Below are positions 35,367-50,939 of a DNA stretch of 64,000 nt, one piece after another. The notes under the pieces were generated by a model. It ran no database searches. It had not been told where the DNA came from and was given only the letters and a program-made list of their open reading frames with translations. Numbering within the stretch: the first letter of the stretch is position 1; each line of letters starts with the position of its first letter. Both the position numbers and the translations under genes were made by a program. This stretch comes from Paralvinella palmiformis (taxonomy: Eukaryota > Annelida > Polychaeta > Terebellida > Alvinellidae): positions 62,001 to 126,000 of the forward strand of contig JAODUP010000463.1 of the NCBI GenBank assembly GCA_025642065.1. Direction: 5' to 3'.

Positions 35367-36126
35367 GGGGAGAGAGGAGAGAGAGAGAGCACACAATATG
35401 GACATACATCACATAATATGACGTTGTATTGAATCAACAGAACATACAAAGGGCCAATTCTGGTCTGTGATCGGTACTAACACGTGTTGATGTGTTAGTG
35501 TGTCACTGTTTATAACATCTACTGTCAGACACCTGTCGAAGTTTGATATTGTCTGTTAACAGCTGTGATTACGTTTTACAATACGATTATAATATAATCT
35601 GTCGTCTACCTTATGGACATTTGTCATCCTAATTCCATATAATTTGGACATGTGATCACTGACGATATAGGTCCTGGGATCTCGAATTAGTTCATCAATG
35701 TTTAGGCTAGAAGCATTATGTTTTGAACAGATCCTGGTGCGTATGCTCGGTTGTTAACTGTTACCGGTGATTGCTTGCCATTGGTCACATGGTAACATCT
35801 GGCCGTGCCGAGAGAGAGAGAGAGTGTGTGTGTGTGTGTAGATTCTCAGTCTAGACGGTTCTGTTGTCTAGCCCATAGTGATCACTGATTTTGTGACTGT
35901 CTGTAGACCAGCCCACCTGGGCCCTCTCTCTATCTGTCTCTCTCTGTCCACTTAAGAATGGGTTTGATGGGCACAGACCGAAGGCTGGTTGACTGATGAC
36001 TTAATATAGCCGTAGTTAGTGTTCACTCAAGTGTCACATCTAGTCAGGCGCCTCCTAACCCCCCCCCATATTTCTCTGTCTGTACTACATTGTCTGTACT
36101 TGGGGGCATCTGCTTTGTTGTGTGTC

Positions 36127-36159
<33 letters not shown>

Positions 36160-39100
36160 TAGATAGACCCGTATGTTGACCACCCTCCATTGCCGGATCA
36201 GACACCATTGTCAGTGCATGTAGTTCAGATTTGTTTCCTTTCACGGATCACACGGTAGTCATTGAGTACCATAATGAAATCGATTTACCTAGAGCTAAGA
36301 CACGTGATCTGTTTATATCAGCCACATGTATCGTCCAAGACGATGTAGAGTCCGGTCAACGTCAGACTAATGAACTACCGGATAGTTGACACCAATCAGC
36401 TGGTCTACGACGACAACAACAGCGTACTAGTACTAGCGGAGAATAACGAAGAACATTTGCTGGGGTGTGGCTCAGCTGACATTCCTCCAGTCAATGTCTG
36501 AAGCTTTGGAAGTAGTCACTGGCTGCTGATTACGTTTACTAAAGCTCTGAGCCTTATTCATTAGATAACAACTGTTGCTTGACTTTGATGTAGTGTTTTA
36601 TGCTCGACGGAGACTTATTAGCTATAGGCTAGGATGTATTACGGTGGTACACCGATTCCATTCTGGATAACGACAAATCGGGTTGGGTTCAGTTACAGTA
36701 ATCAATTAAGATCACGTGACTGGGTGATGTTCGATTACATTTAGTTATTTTGCGTGCCATATTTCAGCTGCAATAAGTTCGTTGTGGAAAGGAAAATAGT
36801 ACTGGGAATGGGGTGCAATCATCCCGCCAATCCCAGTGGTTCCTGTTCTTCGGGTTCACTTTGATTTGGCACTTGAAATTGACCACAGAGTTAGGATTCC
36901 ATGTTTTTAACTACTGTAGCAAAAAAACTGAGACAGAAACCTGAGATCTGGTCAACAAACATGGCCAGATTCACCGGAGTATATGGCTTGAGTTTTGGCT
37001 GTAGAAATAATGGCGAGCCATCAGGGTTAAAATAGCAACGGTGTAACAATTTTGTTTACACTGGGATTAAAGGAAAACTGCTGGAATACTTGGAAGTCTG
37101 CTTCCTTCCAAACAAGCATGCACCAAATATGTTTGTTGAGTTGTGCATGGACATAAAGATCAAGGTTTGTTTGGAAGTTGTCTGTTATAAATGCCTTTGT
37201 TTATTGTTAGTTATATAATATGTCTCAGAAATATAAATGCTGAGAAGTGACCTGATGGTTTACACTTTTCTAACATTTACCATATTAATCACAGGAATCG
37301 GGGGGGGGGGGGGTGGATGGGGGATTGATCTGTTAGTTAACCAATAGTGATTTACGGATCTGGATTGTATCTGTAGGAATTGGTGCCAGTTAAAGTCTTT
37401 AATTATCCGTATACAGTTTATATTCTACAAGTAAGGTGTAAATATGATTTTGGAAGAAGTGTTTGTTGATGTACATCATTACATGAGCAGTCTGTGGTGA
37501 AAAAAGTCAGTGAACAACTTATCAAGCTACTGGTGATGTTTTTCTGGTGGGGGCATATCTGAAGGTTATTTCATCTTTGACTTTGCTTCATTACCTTTGG
37601 AGGTCGCTTGGCCCATTTAGCCTACCATGTGCACAAAAGTGGCCGTAAAACACTAATCATCATCATCTTCTGGGAAATAACTGAAGTACTACTATTGGTA
37701 GCATTTAGTGAGTCATCTTTGAGTTTCGGTCATGTTTGACAGGTGCCTGTCTATGTCTTTGTGACATCTATAAGATGAGGTATTCAATCATCGTTTGGTG
37801 TAGAATCATGATGATCCATAGATAAATCACAATTTTATAGATGATAGATTAAGATTACTTGCTTGTGTTGCTCAATAGGATTTAGAATGTAGACTTCTAC
37901 GATAACCTCACTGTTTATGAGAAATGTGGACCTAGATTTAAATGTTTTTCCATCTTTTATCAGCAATTTCCTGCACTCTCTGAAGAGTCCATAATGGTTG
38001 AATCCAAAAGGCAATTCTGCAATCTGAAAATAAAGTTATAATGTCAATTCTGGTGGATATTATTTAAGTCCAAATAATATGAACAGATATCAAAACAAAC
38101 TTTCTCTGTCTATTTAACAAATGTTGACATCACATGCATTCACACGATGACACCGATAAACACACCCACGTACATACTTCACTTTACTGTGTCATATACT
38201 TAATTAAGTTAATACCAAAAAATGGCGTTCTGATTATGATGCTGAAGTATAATTGCAATTACAAACTGTAATTGATCCAAATCCTGACCACAGATATAGA
38301 TTAAGGTAGACTCTGGGACATGATGACTTCACTGCGTAGAGTAACAGACTAGAAGGCCATAAATCCACAGTCCATTAATTCCCCACTAATTGTTCATCAA
38401 TTTTAAGGTTGACTCATCCATAAAATGATGGATTATTATAGATTATTCATATCAAAATGGCAGCCACTCCGATGGCACAGTCACCGGTCAGACTGTTGTG
38501 CTGCACACCTCCATAGAGTGTGGGATTGAAACCATCTCGTACCTCTGTTTACAGGGTGTTTCCCTAATCATTTGCCCCTCACACATATGTCCCAGATGTG
38601 ACCAGAGACTTGGCTGAGCAGATCAACTTAACAACAACAACAACTCTTATCGAGATGGCAACAAGAGAATTGGTGATGGTGCCAAATTTGTTTGGGTCAA
38701 TGGAGTGCCACGAGTGCATATTATCCCGATGAAAGGGGGGGATGTTTTAACCACATCTATGACTTGCGATCTAGGTGACTGTTTGGGTGGCTGTTTGGTC
38801 TAAACAAATGGGCAGGCGGCTGTGTGGAATGATGCTGGTTTTTAGTAATGGCTTCATATGACTGTCAAAGCATCATTTTGTCCACACGATGAGTATTACA
38901 TCTGACAGCCACTCTTCTGGCTTCATCATCCCTGATTTTGTGATAACTAGCTACTTAGCCTGTTCAGTGTAGTCTGTCCATGACATACTCGAAGCCATGA
39001 CAACAAATTATTGACACAGTCAGTATGTACGAGAGTGTGTAGGCGTGCTCAGCTGAGACACAAGTGATCTCCATGTGACAAATATTGCCAGTATTCCACC

Positions 39101-39792
39101 ATGTGATTGAGCCCGGTGGTCGTCGTCGAATGAGGCATAGTAAACGTTGTGATGCTAGGTGGAAGGCACTTAAAGGCTTGCTATGGAGTCTCTGTCGCTG
39201 AGCTGACAGTGACAGTGGGGTTAGTCCAGACCTTCGGGTCCGGAGTTTGGTATTCTGTGCTGGTGGTTAATAGTTGGTTTTTTTAAATTTAGTAGTATTG
39301 ATTAATGGGGTTTAGTATTCATCATGCCAGTTTACATGATCAAATCAGACGTGCTCACTGTGGTCCAAAAGGGATTCACATCAAGTCATTTATAATAATT
39401 TTTATCGTGTCAGTGTGTTGTAGGTGGTGCTGACTTGAAACTAATCAGGTTAATTGTTTAATGTTTGCAGTTTTTCTTGGAATTTCTATAGTTTTTAAGT
39501 GCAGTTCATTTCGATTGCTCTGTTGTGTAGAATTGGGATTGTTGTGTGTGGAATGTTTCTTGGCAGTGTATCCATTCCACTGTTAAGTGTACCATACATA
39601 AAACTTGTACACTAGCTGTTTGGTTAAAGTGATGATCTCTACATGTGGAGAGATCATTTTGGATTGACATTTTTCATTCATTCATTCACTCGCTCGTTCA
39701 TTCATGTTTTTATTTTGTTTCTTCATTTAGTGTCCTTGTAATTGTTCAATTGTTACTTATTATTCTGATACTGCCTTGGCCATTCAAACAGT

Positions 39793-39830
<38 letters not shown>

Positions 39831-41165
39831 TTACTAAATGCATTTGTCCTTCGCTTTGTCCAATAGCATTCACATGATTATGTATAAACTGAATGTTTTA
39901 CTTGACACAGTTATGGTTTATGATGTTATTAACATTCTCAGTGTTGTGTACGTTTGTGATATTTCAATACGACACAACAGTAATATCTGACATAGTGAGA
40001 CACCTCGTCATACAAACTACAATACTTCTCACCGACAGGGCCTAATAGTGGACCAGACCATAGAGAAGGTATCGTTCTGCGCACCGGATCGTAACCACGA
40101 GAAGGGCTTCGCCTACATCTGTCGAGATGGCACCACAAGACGTTGGATGTGTCATGGCTTCCTGGCCATAAAGGAAACAGTAAGTGTTAGTGCCCCTTCT
40201 CTCACTACTCACACGGTCGCGCACTGGACACGGGTCTGCCATGGGTCAGCACGACTAGACGATGATCACTTGGTAATTAACGCCGCGGGTGAGATGAATC
40301 ACTTCCCGAATACCGTTCTGAAACGATCTGTGAATTGTTCCCGGACCCATCGCAGACCGGTGTCGGGTTAGATTAGTGCTTAAATCTTTCTATTAACAAC
40401 TAGCTGTGGATATCTTTCTACTCTGTAATAACGTCACCTTTTTCTTATGCAATCTGTTAGCTGCTGAATGGGTTTTTTCACTGGATGATCTTTCATGCCA
40501 AGACATCATCAGATGTTATCCGGTTTCACCGAATGTATTGTCGTTGGCATTGGACTAGAAAATTAGGAAAACCTGGCCCAATAAAGTGAACAGGGAATTG
40601 TTTTGTTCTCGCTATCAGATAATGGCTTAATGTCTAGTAAACTGTGGAGGTGGCATTTTGTTACATAATAAAAGCCCTCTGGGGTCGGGTGTACACTTTT
40701 CATTGTGATCGATTTAGAAGCTGCCAGTAATGCTTCTCATAAAATGTCAAAAAGTGGTTAAAAAAATGTGTCTCGGGAAATGTTGGGGGGGTAGATTTTA
40801 TATTGGGTGTTTGGTGAGAACTCTGATATACTTTTATTACTGAATTACATTTTTTGTAGTGGTAATAGAAGTAATAATGACAGTTGTTACCATCTAATCT
40901 GTCTGTATACTGTTAGTGGCTTCCGTGTTGACTTGCTAGTGGTAGTAGTTATTTAATCCATCACCATATCCATCATGTCTAGACTATAGCAGTCTGTTTA
41001 ATATTACTTTAGTAAGACTAAAATAAAACGCTCATCTGTCATATAAAAGATAAATAAACAGGCGCCTATGTATTATCAACACAGGTTTTGGTTATTACAC
41101 AGATGAATCTCTCTCTCTCTCTGTGTGTGTGTAGGTGTGTGTGTCATACACACACACACACACAC

Positions 41166-41220
<55 letters not shown>

Positions 41221-44200
41221 CAGAGAGAGAGAGAGAGAGCAGAGCCTTTACGCATTCCTATAATTTCACCTATTTGAGTAACAAGTGGTAATTTATCGTT
41301 ACTGAAGAATTATGAAATCTTACCCTTGGTTATAAATTGACTAAGTTTACGTCATAGTTCATACTGACAGATAGTGTTCTGTATTTATTATGTTAGTTCA
41401 CAGAAGCAAATCCCTCACGCTAAGTGAGGTGAGGCTGAGACATGATTCACATGATGCTGCCTGATCATAATGTCTATAATGTTAATACTCTGTGGTTGGT
41501 GCTGACCTGTTACTAATGAGATTACTGGGTTATATTTAGAGGTATGAGATCATTGTCAACGCACAATATTCCTCTACCTACATCAGCAGTCATGCCAACA
41601 GTGGTGTTAAACCTGTTAAACTTGTTAAACCTGTTAAATGTCAGTTGCGGGTTGTTAGGGAGTGATCAGATCATACAATATGGCATTCCATCCAGTGGTG
41701 TATCGGCCGATGAACTTATTATCACTATGATGTTGCTGAGCTTTGAAATTTGAACTCGAATCCAACTGTCTCTATCAGTGAAAGGTTGAACGGATCTAGC
41801 ATGATGTGAATGTTGTTGTTGTTTATATTAAGGCACCCATATTCCAATCTCTTAAAATCTAAAAAAAAAATTATCTTTATCAGGGTTCAAAATTAATAGT
41901 CAATCAGTCTCCTTAGAGTAATAGAAACAATACAGGATGAGTAGATTTCAGGTGAGTTCATCCTGTCGGGCGAGTGACAATTTCTGACATAATTATCCAT
42001 TGTTACGTATTTTGACACTCAATTGTAAGTGTAAGACTAGTTCATTACTTCAAGGCCTGGTTGATTTTATCCCTGTTCATGAAATTGCCCATTTTGGTTT
42101 GTCACAACGTATTTTGTGAGCATTCATCCAGTATTTATTGTCAGTTTACTGCCACTAATAGACGTGTAATGTGGCATGTCATCAGTTAGAGTCAGAGGAG
42201 ATAGAATGAAGTGTTTCCCATCCGGATACAGATGTTGTACCAGATGTTGTACGTATGTTGTTTGGTTTTATGCCAGATGTTTTTTGAGGCCAGTTCACCA
42301 GCAACATATGGATGATATCTGTCAGTCCAAAGGTCTGTGGTCACCGGGATCGTAGGCTTTCATCTAGATAACTCAAACTGTGTTTATCTCAAAAGCTCCT
42401 CCCTGTCTGAGTGTCAGGCCTGTTGGTTCGGGAATTGGTATCGCGTTCTAGTGTTCTGTAAATTGCTTGACTCGCCAATGAGTCATTTATCATATGCTGT
42501 TGAATTGTGGGTTGAATCTTAGACATTAAGACTAAGAGAGAACGTATAAAATAAGCTTTTATTAATAAAAGTATAAATAATTTCTACTTGTTTCTAGCCG
42601 TCTTCATATTTATTATATCTATTCCGATCATCTGAGTGGATACATCCACTAGATGGGCTATAACTGATGTAACTCAGACGTTGGATTCCTCGCTACAAGG
42701 AATCTTTGCACTATTTTTGATTAGATGGATTAGGTTAAATAGATACCATAATTAGATAGTATAAGATAGTCTATTGGATTCTGCTTTTGTATTTAACTAG
42801 TGAAGCTGTTGTTGTTGTTGCTATGTGGCTAACCTCTAGCTGGTATCCTTTGTTTAGATTAATCTGGAGTACAGAGTACAGTGATTTATACTGCGATAGA
42901 TATGACCCATTCAGTGGTCGTTAGGCTCTTGTAGACAGTCGTTCTTGTTGATGACAAATGATGATAATCGGCTCACTATGAGTGACCTTTAGCCTCATTT
43001 CAGTAAGATGTCATATCTGTTGGTGAATATATATGAAAGAGATATAATTTAAACGGTGGTTATTGATGAAGGGAATAGCTTAAAATAACAAGAGCTATTT
43101 ATAATAATTACAGCAAATACTTGTGATATATGCACTGTTGTTGTTGTTGTTGTTATTGTTGTTGTTGTTATTACATAATACATGTATATAGGACTTTTTG
43201 AGCACAAAATATGTTTAAAAGCAACATCAGAAATGGTGTAATTCTTGTTATGCAGTGTTCTTATTCTGTAGTCTGGTTTTTCTAAATCATGTTATTGATG
43301 AAACAAATTTTTCATTTTTTTCATTTTGAAAATATTTTTTACCTGTTGAGAAATACCACGTTTTGGAATATTAAATGAGAAAATTTCACAATCTTGGACA
43401 TTTCAATCCAGGTGTTTTCATGAAACATGCTTCTTGATGATGTCATTTCTGGTGTTTTGATGATAATACTATAAATGAGATCTTAAATTTATCTAGTCAG
43501 CTCTCAGATTGATCTGTTATTTAATATAATAATTAATTCCATATATTTCTGTTTAAAAACCATATTTACTTTGGTTCTTCTCACATAAAATTTGCCTGCA
43601 GTTGCTTATCAATAGTTTGTTTCACTGTGAATGAAAATATAATCAGACATATACTTATTATAGGTAATTTATGCAAATTCTATTGGTATTGGTAATACCA
43701 GTCAGCATGTCTTGAAAAGTGGAACAGTCTGATTAGTGGTTTTGAATATGGAAGAAAATCCTGTTGGTTTAATGGAATATTAATACTGTAGCTGTAAATG
43801 TTAATGATTAACTTTTTGTTGTTTGTAAGGAAATGAAAATTAAGCTTTTTGACTTATGGCTTCCAGTTCTGTTTCATTTTAAAATCACATTTATGATACT
43901 CCGGACATCTAATTTGTTCTTGCTGCACCTAATTATGGGGATTTCGCTGATCATCAGGATAATTTTTGACTCTCGGGTACACTTGAGTTTTCTGCTTTTT
44001 CGTGATATTTGCTTCCCTTGATTTTCTTCAGACTGTTTTTTGTTGACATCCCATCACAGCTATAGATAGGTCGTTAATCAAAAACTTAAAAGACAGTCAA
44101 TTTATTATGTATGTTAAGACATTTGGAACTCGGTACCAGGCTGGAGGTTTGACTGTTTAAAAATTATAAATAAACAGACCGCATTAGATATGTTTTGGCA

Positions 44201-44987
44201 AAAATCCCAGCGCGTCTGACATTCTGATGATTGATGTTTTACTTGAGTAGATAATAAACAGAGCTCTTTCATTGTATGCATGAATCACCAGAGATGTGAC
44301 GAGATTAAAACAGTACCACTTTCTCCATAAGTAGATTACGTTCCACGGCATGAAGCAATTTTACTTGATTGTTTACCGTTGATGATAATAATGATGATAA
44401 TATTAAAGATGATCTTATGCCATAGCATTGAATTTGACAGGTGTTTATTGATGTGTCCTTGTCTCATCGCGTGCGTTTGTTACTTAACATTTCAGTGGCA
44501 CGTTCTGTTTGATAGTCGGGCCTGTCCTCGCCAGGTTTAGACGGTGTTAATCAAAAACAAGCCCGAGTAATGCCAGAGTTCAGGTGGAATCTAGTAAACC
44601 TTAAAGCTTCTTAATTTAGAAGTAAAATTCAGCATAGCCTGAAAACATGATTGCCACCTGATTTCAGAAGAAATTAATGAAAGTACAGTTTTATTTGTTC
44701 AGAGCTGAATGAATATGAAGCCGTGTTCTGATTAGGAAGTGTTGCTAGCACCACAGATAAGCCAAACAGATGTAAAAATAAGTGATTAGATTTCACTGAC
44801 CTTTAAATATAGCCAGAGAATAAATAAGGTAATGATTTCCCACACGATCCCAACTTTAATTATAGTTGTTTCAAAACATTTATCACCAACGACCAAGTCC
44901 AGTAAAATTCACATAGCAGCAGTTATGTTCCCTGGATGTGGCCATGTTTGCTATTTCACTTGTAAGGGAAGTGAACATATCATCACT

Positions 44988-45030
<43 letters not shown>

Positions 45031-48000
45031 CTGACATCACATAAATTGAAGTTTTTAATGTGTTAAAAATTTTATTATTTGTGCCTTCATAATTAAAGAA
45101 TATTGGCCTTCCTTAACTTGGAGCATGTTCTAGTTGACAGCAGTATCTGTGTTATGACTTGGAGCCCTAGATTATTTTGTCCGTTGCTTGGTATGAAATT
45201 TGTCCCATGATTGGGTGTTGTATTTTTTAATCTTGTAAAAATGTAGAAGCATCTGGACAAATTAGTTTTTTACATTAGATGTTTATAAACATTCAGTATT
45301 TTTTAAATTACAAATATATTTCGTGTAACATTACCACATCGCAATTTAAGAACTAGACCTATCTAACTGTTTTAACACAATGCATACAATAATCTGTCAT
45401 AAATATTCATATTTTAATGACAGGCAACCTTGCCCCTGGTTATGGTGTACTAGGATGCTCTGGCTGTGTATATAAAGGGAACCTTATTTTTCGCAATGGT
45501 GAATGAAATATATTGAACACATTACTAAACTACTTTCCAACATAAATTGTTTTAGTATATTTATATACTGTCTTGGAGAAGTATATAAAATGGAGTATAT
45601 TGAACAACTAACAGAATCTCACATTCCTTGATCTTCATGGGAAGAGAAAGAAGCCCATCATAGATTAAATAACCCATTTGCCATAATGCATTATCTCATT
45701 TACTTAAATAATCTGCCCAATTTTCGTAATGGCATTGGATCAATGAGCAAGCAGTTAAAAACATGACAAATGTGTGTGTGTGTGAGTGAGTGAGTGAGTG
45801 AGTGAATAAACCAAAATATAAAGAAAACGCTGTCACGTTCTAAGTCAAACTTTTATGGATAATTAATTATCTGTATTTGTCATGAATATATTTTATAGAA
45901 AGCACTGATTCTTAGATTGAAGACGGAAATGTATTACAAGAAATACATTATATGTGAAAATAAAAGGGCCATATTCTGCCACTGAGGCCTATTCAGTAAC
46001 ACGCTACTTGTAAGCTACAAGCCTGTGTCTAATCTCGAACCTCTGGGCCAGGAAAGATCCACTGGATGTGCATCTGTTAGAAAATACAATACTGGACCAA
46101 GAATGATCCAATACGGTACACCACAGTTTAGGATATAGACTGTAAATACACAGACTCCATGGCAGATAACCTTCTGCGAAACAGTGAAAAATGGCTTGAC
46201 AACGATGGATCTCCTTCCCACTACATACACCGCAGCATGTCAGAATCCCCAAACTAAAACCTGCACCATCAGTTAGTAATTGGAGGGAAGGATTGTGGTG
46301 AAACACAAGCCATGGTCAACTGCTGTGGTTGAATAAGACTGACGGCGAAACCAATACATGGGAGAGGTTAAAAACACAGGTGAAGTCAGATCACTCCCAA
46401 CATATCTGTACGTCTATATGTAAAACATACACAGCCAACAACAAATGGCTTTCAGAACCAGATCTGCATACAGCTGAAACAGCAGCGGGCTACCTATTAT
46501 TATGACCGATTTGAACAAGACCACTTCACCAGAACAGCGTTGTTGATCTATTGTACGTGTTCAGCTTCAAGTATATGTAAATCAGTACTTCTGAGACTAA
46601 AGTCAAATGTTCAACAAATTAAATTATTTCCTTTTTCTGTACTCTCAGCAAATATTTAGTAAAACAGCAATGTTGAAGAGTAACCGAAATAATGTTCACG
46701 TTACTTCAGCGTTATGCTTACAACTTGGACGGTCGAAATGGTTCTCCTTTAATATGGTCTACCATTATGCTGATCACTTTATAACAAACCATGAATATGT
46801 ATGACAATGTGTATATTTGGATTGTTTTTAAAAGCCTGTAAATAATGATCTTTGGTTCACATAAATCTACATCTCGTACAAGAAAACTTGTAATTTCACC
46901 GATCTTGTCATCATCATTGGTGCTGAACATTAAGGGGGTTGCATGGACAAGTATTCTGATTATGTTTATCTCTTCCTGGATGATGTCTCGGCTGTTCTCT
47001 AGTTAACGCTGCACACTTTCCACATTACAGACAGATAACGAGGAGGATGCCATTTACTAGATAGGATACTGTAACTGTAAGCCAAAACCATTGAAAGCAG
47101 CATCCTATTAAAGAGTGAATATGCTAAGATACATTTGGCATCAGTTAACATAACATACACACTTTGTCAACATTGAAACTATTACTTTTGATAGTGACGA
47201 AAGGTAAAATAGAAGATTTACGTGTGTGTGTGTAGAGGAACTGAGGCAGAAAGTGCTGACAAAGTGCATGCATTTGTTATACAGTTTGCTCTGCCTTGAA
47301 AATAATAGCCTTTGTACAAACTTAAGCCTTTGGTTTTTATTTGTTTGAACAAATTCCATTTATCGAAAAGGGTTCATATTTGATCTGGTATCTTCTAGTA
47401 ACTAGATCCAAAGTGTATCTTTTATACATGATATTCTTATATTTTGACTGTATAGAGCTGTATTATCTGTTCACAGGGTGAGCGCCTTAGCCATGCTGTT
47501 GGCTGTGCATTTGCCATATGCCTGGAGAGGAAGCAGAAGCGAGAAAAGGAGAGCGTGACTGTTACTTTCAATGACAAAGGAACAAGCTTTACAAGAACAG
47601 GTTCATTCCGACAGACAACACTGACAGAGAGACTGGCAGATCCTCAGAGCGCTATTGTAGCAGGTATTCATTGTTTCCGCTAAACTACAGTGGTTGTGTG
47701 ATAAGTGGTGGATTTTGTTTTATAAAAAAAAAAAAAATAGATTAGTAAATAAATTATCAGCTTTATTAATCTAACCATGTTGTAATTTTGTCCATCAAAT
47801 CATTGAAAGTTTCATCTTTTTTTGGTCTGATTTCATGATTATCATTGTCAGTGAATATTATTTGAATCTTGACCTATACCAGCATCACCTGCATAATCCT
47901 GTTTTTGGCTTGCCTGCTAACTAACTACCTACGGTTCCACAATTGTATGACAACTTCAGGATTAAACAATCACATCTCCAAATTTACTGTTATTTAATCG

Positions 48001-50889
48001 ATGAGTAATTGGGTGTTCTGATGGTGCAGTGCTGCTCTGCCAATATTCAGGTTGTTTGTTGGAATCTAACTCATACTTACTGGTGTTTGTGGGATGTGTG
48101 TCCCTGTGGAGTCGCCCATCGGCCATATGTCCTAGGTCTGACCAGTGCCAAGGCTAAGTCAATCAAATCATCTCTGATTATTATTAATATTAATATTTAT
48201 TAAATATAGCACATTTTAGCCAATTAACTATCAAAAGCACAATCTACATACATATGTAAATTTGTTATTCAGTCAATAAATCTTTCTTTATGAACACACT
48301 CCCACGTGATTCTGACATTTCTCTTTTGAAAAAATATGTAAACATTCATTTTGATATTTACAGTAAATAATGAGTTGATATAGATAATTCCCATATTTCA
48401 TATTTGCCTGCTGGGGTAACTTGATGTTATGGTTACATCTCAATAATGTTTTTAACTCACCTTGCTCGTTTCACACCCTACTTGTTTCTGTCACCGACGT
48501 TTCCCTAAAATATGTGTTCAGAGGTATTTTATAATACAATATACTAACAGCATAGCACATCACATTCATGTATGTCATAATGTTTGACAATTAATATGAA
48601 ATTTGTTTCTATTAAAATTAAGTAAAGCACTTTAGTAAATGCACTCGTAGTTTTGTTGTACTTCAGATAAAACACGTATTTAAAATTAAGTAGTTCTTCT
48701 GTAATCCTCATAGTATTGACATTAAAAACAGTATTTAGTATTGTCAAATTGATTTAATTATTATTAAATACAAACAATGCACCTAGAACTTGTTTCAGTT
48801 ATGTATGGTACACATGTTAATTTTTCTAATATTTAGCCAGTATTGTTCTGTTTTCTCCTCTAAGTCCAGCTATATATATATATATATATATTAGCATCTA
48901 ATCCAGTCAGAATTTCACTGTTCTGTTTGTCTTAAAATCATAAAGATCGTATCACAGGTAATGTTTCTTTCCAAATGCCCAGGATCTCATCTGAATAGGA
49001 ATACAGAAAACATTCTCTTTTACTTGACAGAGCCAGTGCCATTGAAGCCCCAGGAAAACCCACATGCGGTGCAGCGACCTCATGCAACGGTGGACATGCT
49101 ACAGAGGCAGTTTTCCTTCAGAGGCTTCCAGAAGCTCGGCGAAACGTCGCCATTTAAACGTCAGCTGTCATTACGCATGAACGAGCTGCCATCCACGCTT
49201 GATAGGCAAAAAACATTTGGAAATGCACTAACTAATGGTAAAATTAGTTGGCTGCAATTCACTGGCATGAATGGTTCACTTAGTAGTGGTCATTGCATTT
49301 GAAATATCTTAGCTTTAATTTTCCCTCTGCGGTTGTGACTCAATGTCTGATTGTGGCACCAGACTATATGAACAATATTCGTTACAGGTACAACTGTTAC
49401 TACAATCCCTGAGGCTTCACCAACCAAGGAGAAACAGGAAGAATCAATATCAGAAATGTGCCAGCAGTTGTCTCAGGGACTTAATGCACTAGATACAGAT
49501 GACCCCTTTGCTAGCGCACCAAACAGTGCAGCACTCGTAGCAGCACATCAGCAGCAGAATAGCCCAGGTAGGTTTTGGCTTTGTCTGGGAAATTTTGCAG
49601 TTAGTGGTAGACTTTGGTGTAACCTTGATTCCAGGGTTTGGCAGTGAGGAAGAATATGTCCTTTACGAATTGCATTTCACTCAGATTAGAACAGAAGTGG
49701 CACTTCAAAGCAGATATGATACCCTGGTGGAGAGGCTGGATTTTGCTGGTTTTGTTCTTGGACAGGTGGAACATTTTGATGGTTCCATCACATGACTGGA
49801 GCGTGTCAGGGGGTGGGTGAGGTAATTGCCAAGCAACGGTATGGCCTTCTGCGGAATCTTCGTTTTATGAGGTTCTTTCCTACCTGGTGGCACAAATGTC
49901 TTGCTAAAGCAGTCTGGATATCACTGGCATCATCAAGGCATTTATGTCATATATGTAATCAATGGGTATGATCATCATGTTGAAAACAACAGGGTTCGGC
50001 AGACTTGGCAATACACAGTTCAGTTAATGAATGCATGTCTGATTTGTGCAGAGTAGGAGTGTCACACACTCTGCTCTGTTTGAAGCTGCCATCCTTCCAT
50101 ATGTGTCTGTCTTGATGGACTGTGATTTGTCCTGTGACGTTGTGTAATAGAGGGTAGTCTAATCAGCACTGTAAATTTGTTCTGGCACCGAGTTATTTTC
50201 AATGACATATGTTTTCAGGAAAGACAAACTTTCACCAGTAATCTTTGGATATCATAAAGTCAGTGGGGTAATCTATATGAAGCTCATTACAAAATTTCTG
50301 AGCTTGAAAACTCAAAATAGGGCCCCCTGATGGGGTACCAGCTGATACACCCATTACAGCACTGCCTTGTCATTTGCAGTCCTGGCTTTTGATTGTTTCC
50401 TCCGAACTTGAATCGATGGTGTAAACATAATCGCGCATCTTCTATTCGTCTTTGATCCACCCCCAAATAATAGACTCCAGCACATCAGTATTGTAGGATA
50501 CTCTCACTTGTTAGTCACTTCACAATATTTTTGTGATCAGCTCCAATTTCTCTCTAACACAGTAAGATTTTAATTTTGCCATCTTACTTCAGCTCTATCA
50601 TTGGCTTGTGCTTTCACATATTCAAGGGTTGATATTATGTCGATGGAATTATAGCAGTTCTTGTATGGAAATATTTTCTATACATGTAATTAATAAAAAC
50701 AAAAATATTAGCTATCAGTGGTTGGTGTTGATTTTGTTAGCTGTGTCATGTGACCAGATAAAACCATCCATATTAACATTTGTTTGTTCTGATGTGCCGG
50801 TGATACTATTTTTGGTTATGACAACTACATGTTATATCTGATTCTGTGGTATAACAGACCAGGTTATAATGGATCCAGCTTGTATGTGC

Positions 50890-50939
<50 letters not shown>

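Larger units (their letters stand above)
32742..40038 (+). other. numb intron 7
   Basis: About 7.3 kb. It holds GT, GATA and GA repeats, a loose GACCAGCCT repeat zone (34.3-34.7 kb), one family-A and one family-B SINE. No exon was recognised; open stretches such as 33,499-33,813 lack coding character. Confidence 0.6.
40180..47476 (+). other. numb intron 8
   Basis: About 7.3 kb. The first 190 nt keep the exon-8 frame open. Beyond that: a large composite repeat at 41.1 kb, TTGTTG and TA repeats, and a LINE RT fragment at 46.0-46.3 kb. No exon is supported. Confidence 0.6.

Noticed and set aside
49595..49820. Plus-strand genes just after numb exon 11
   Set aside because: They run antisense to the pogo transposase relic, whose minus-strand similarity explains the open frames.
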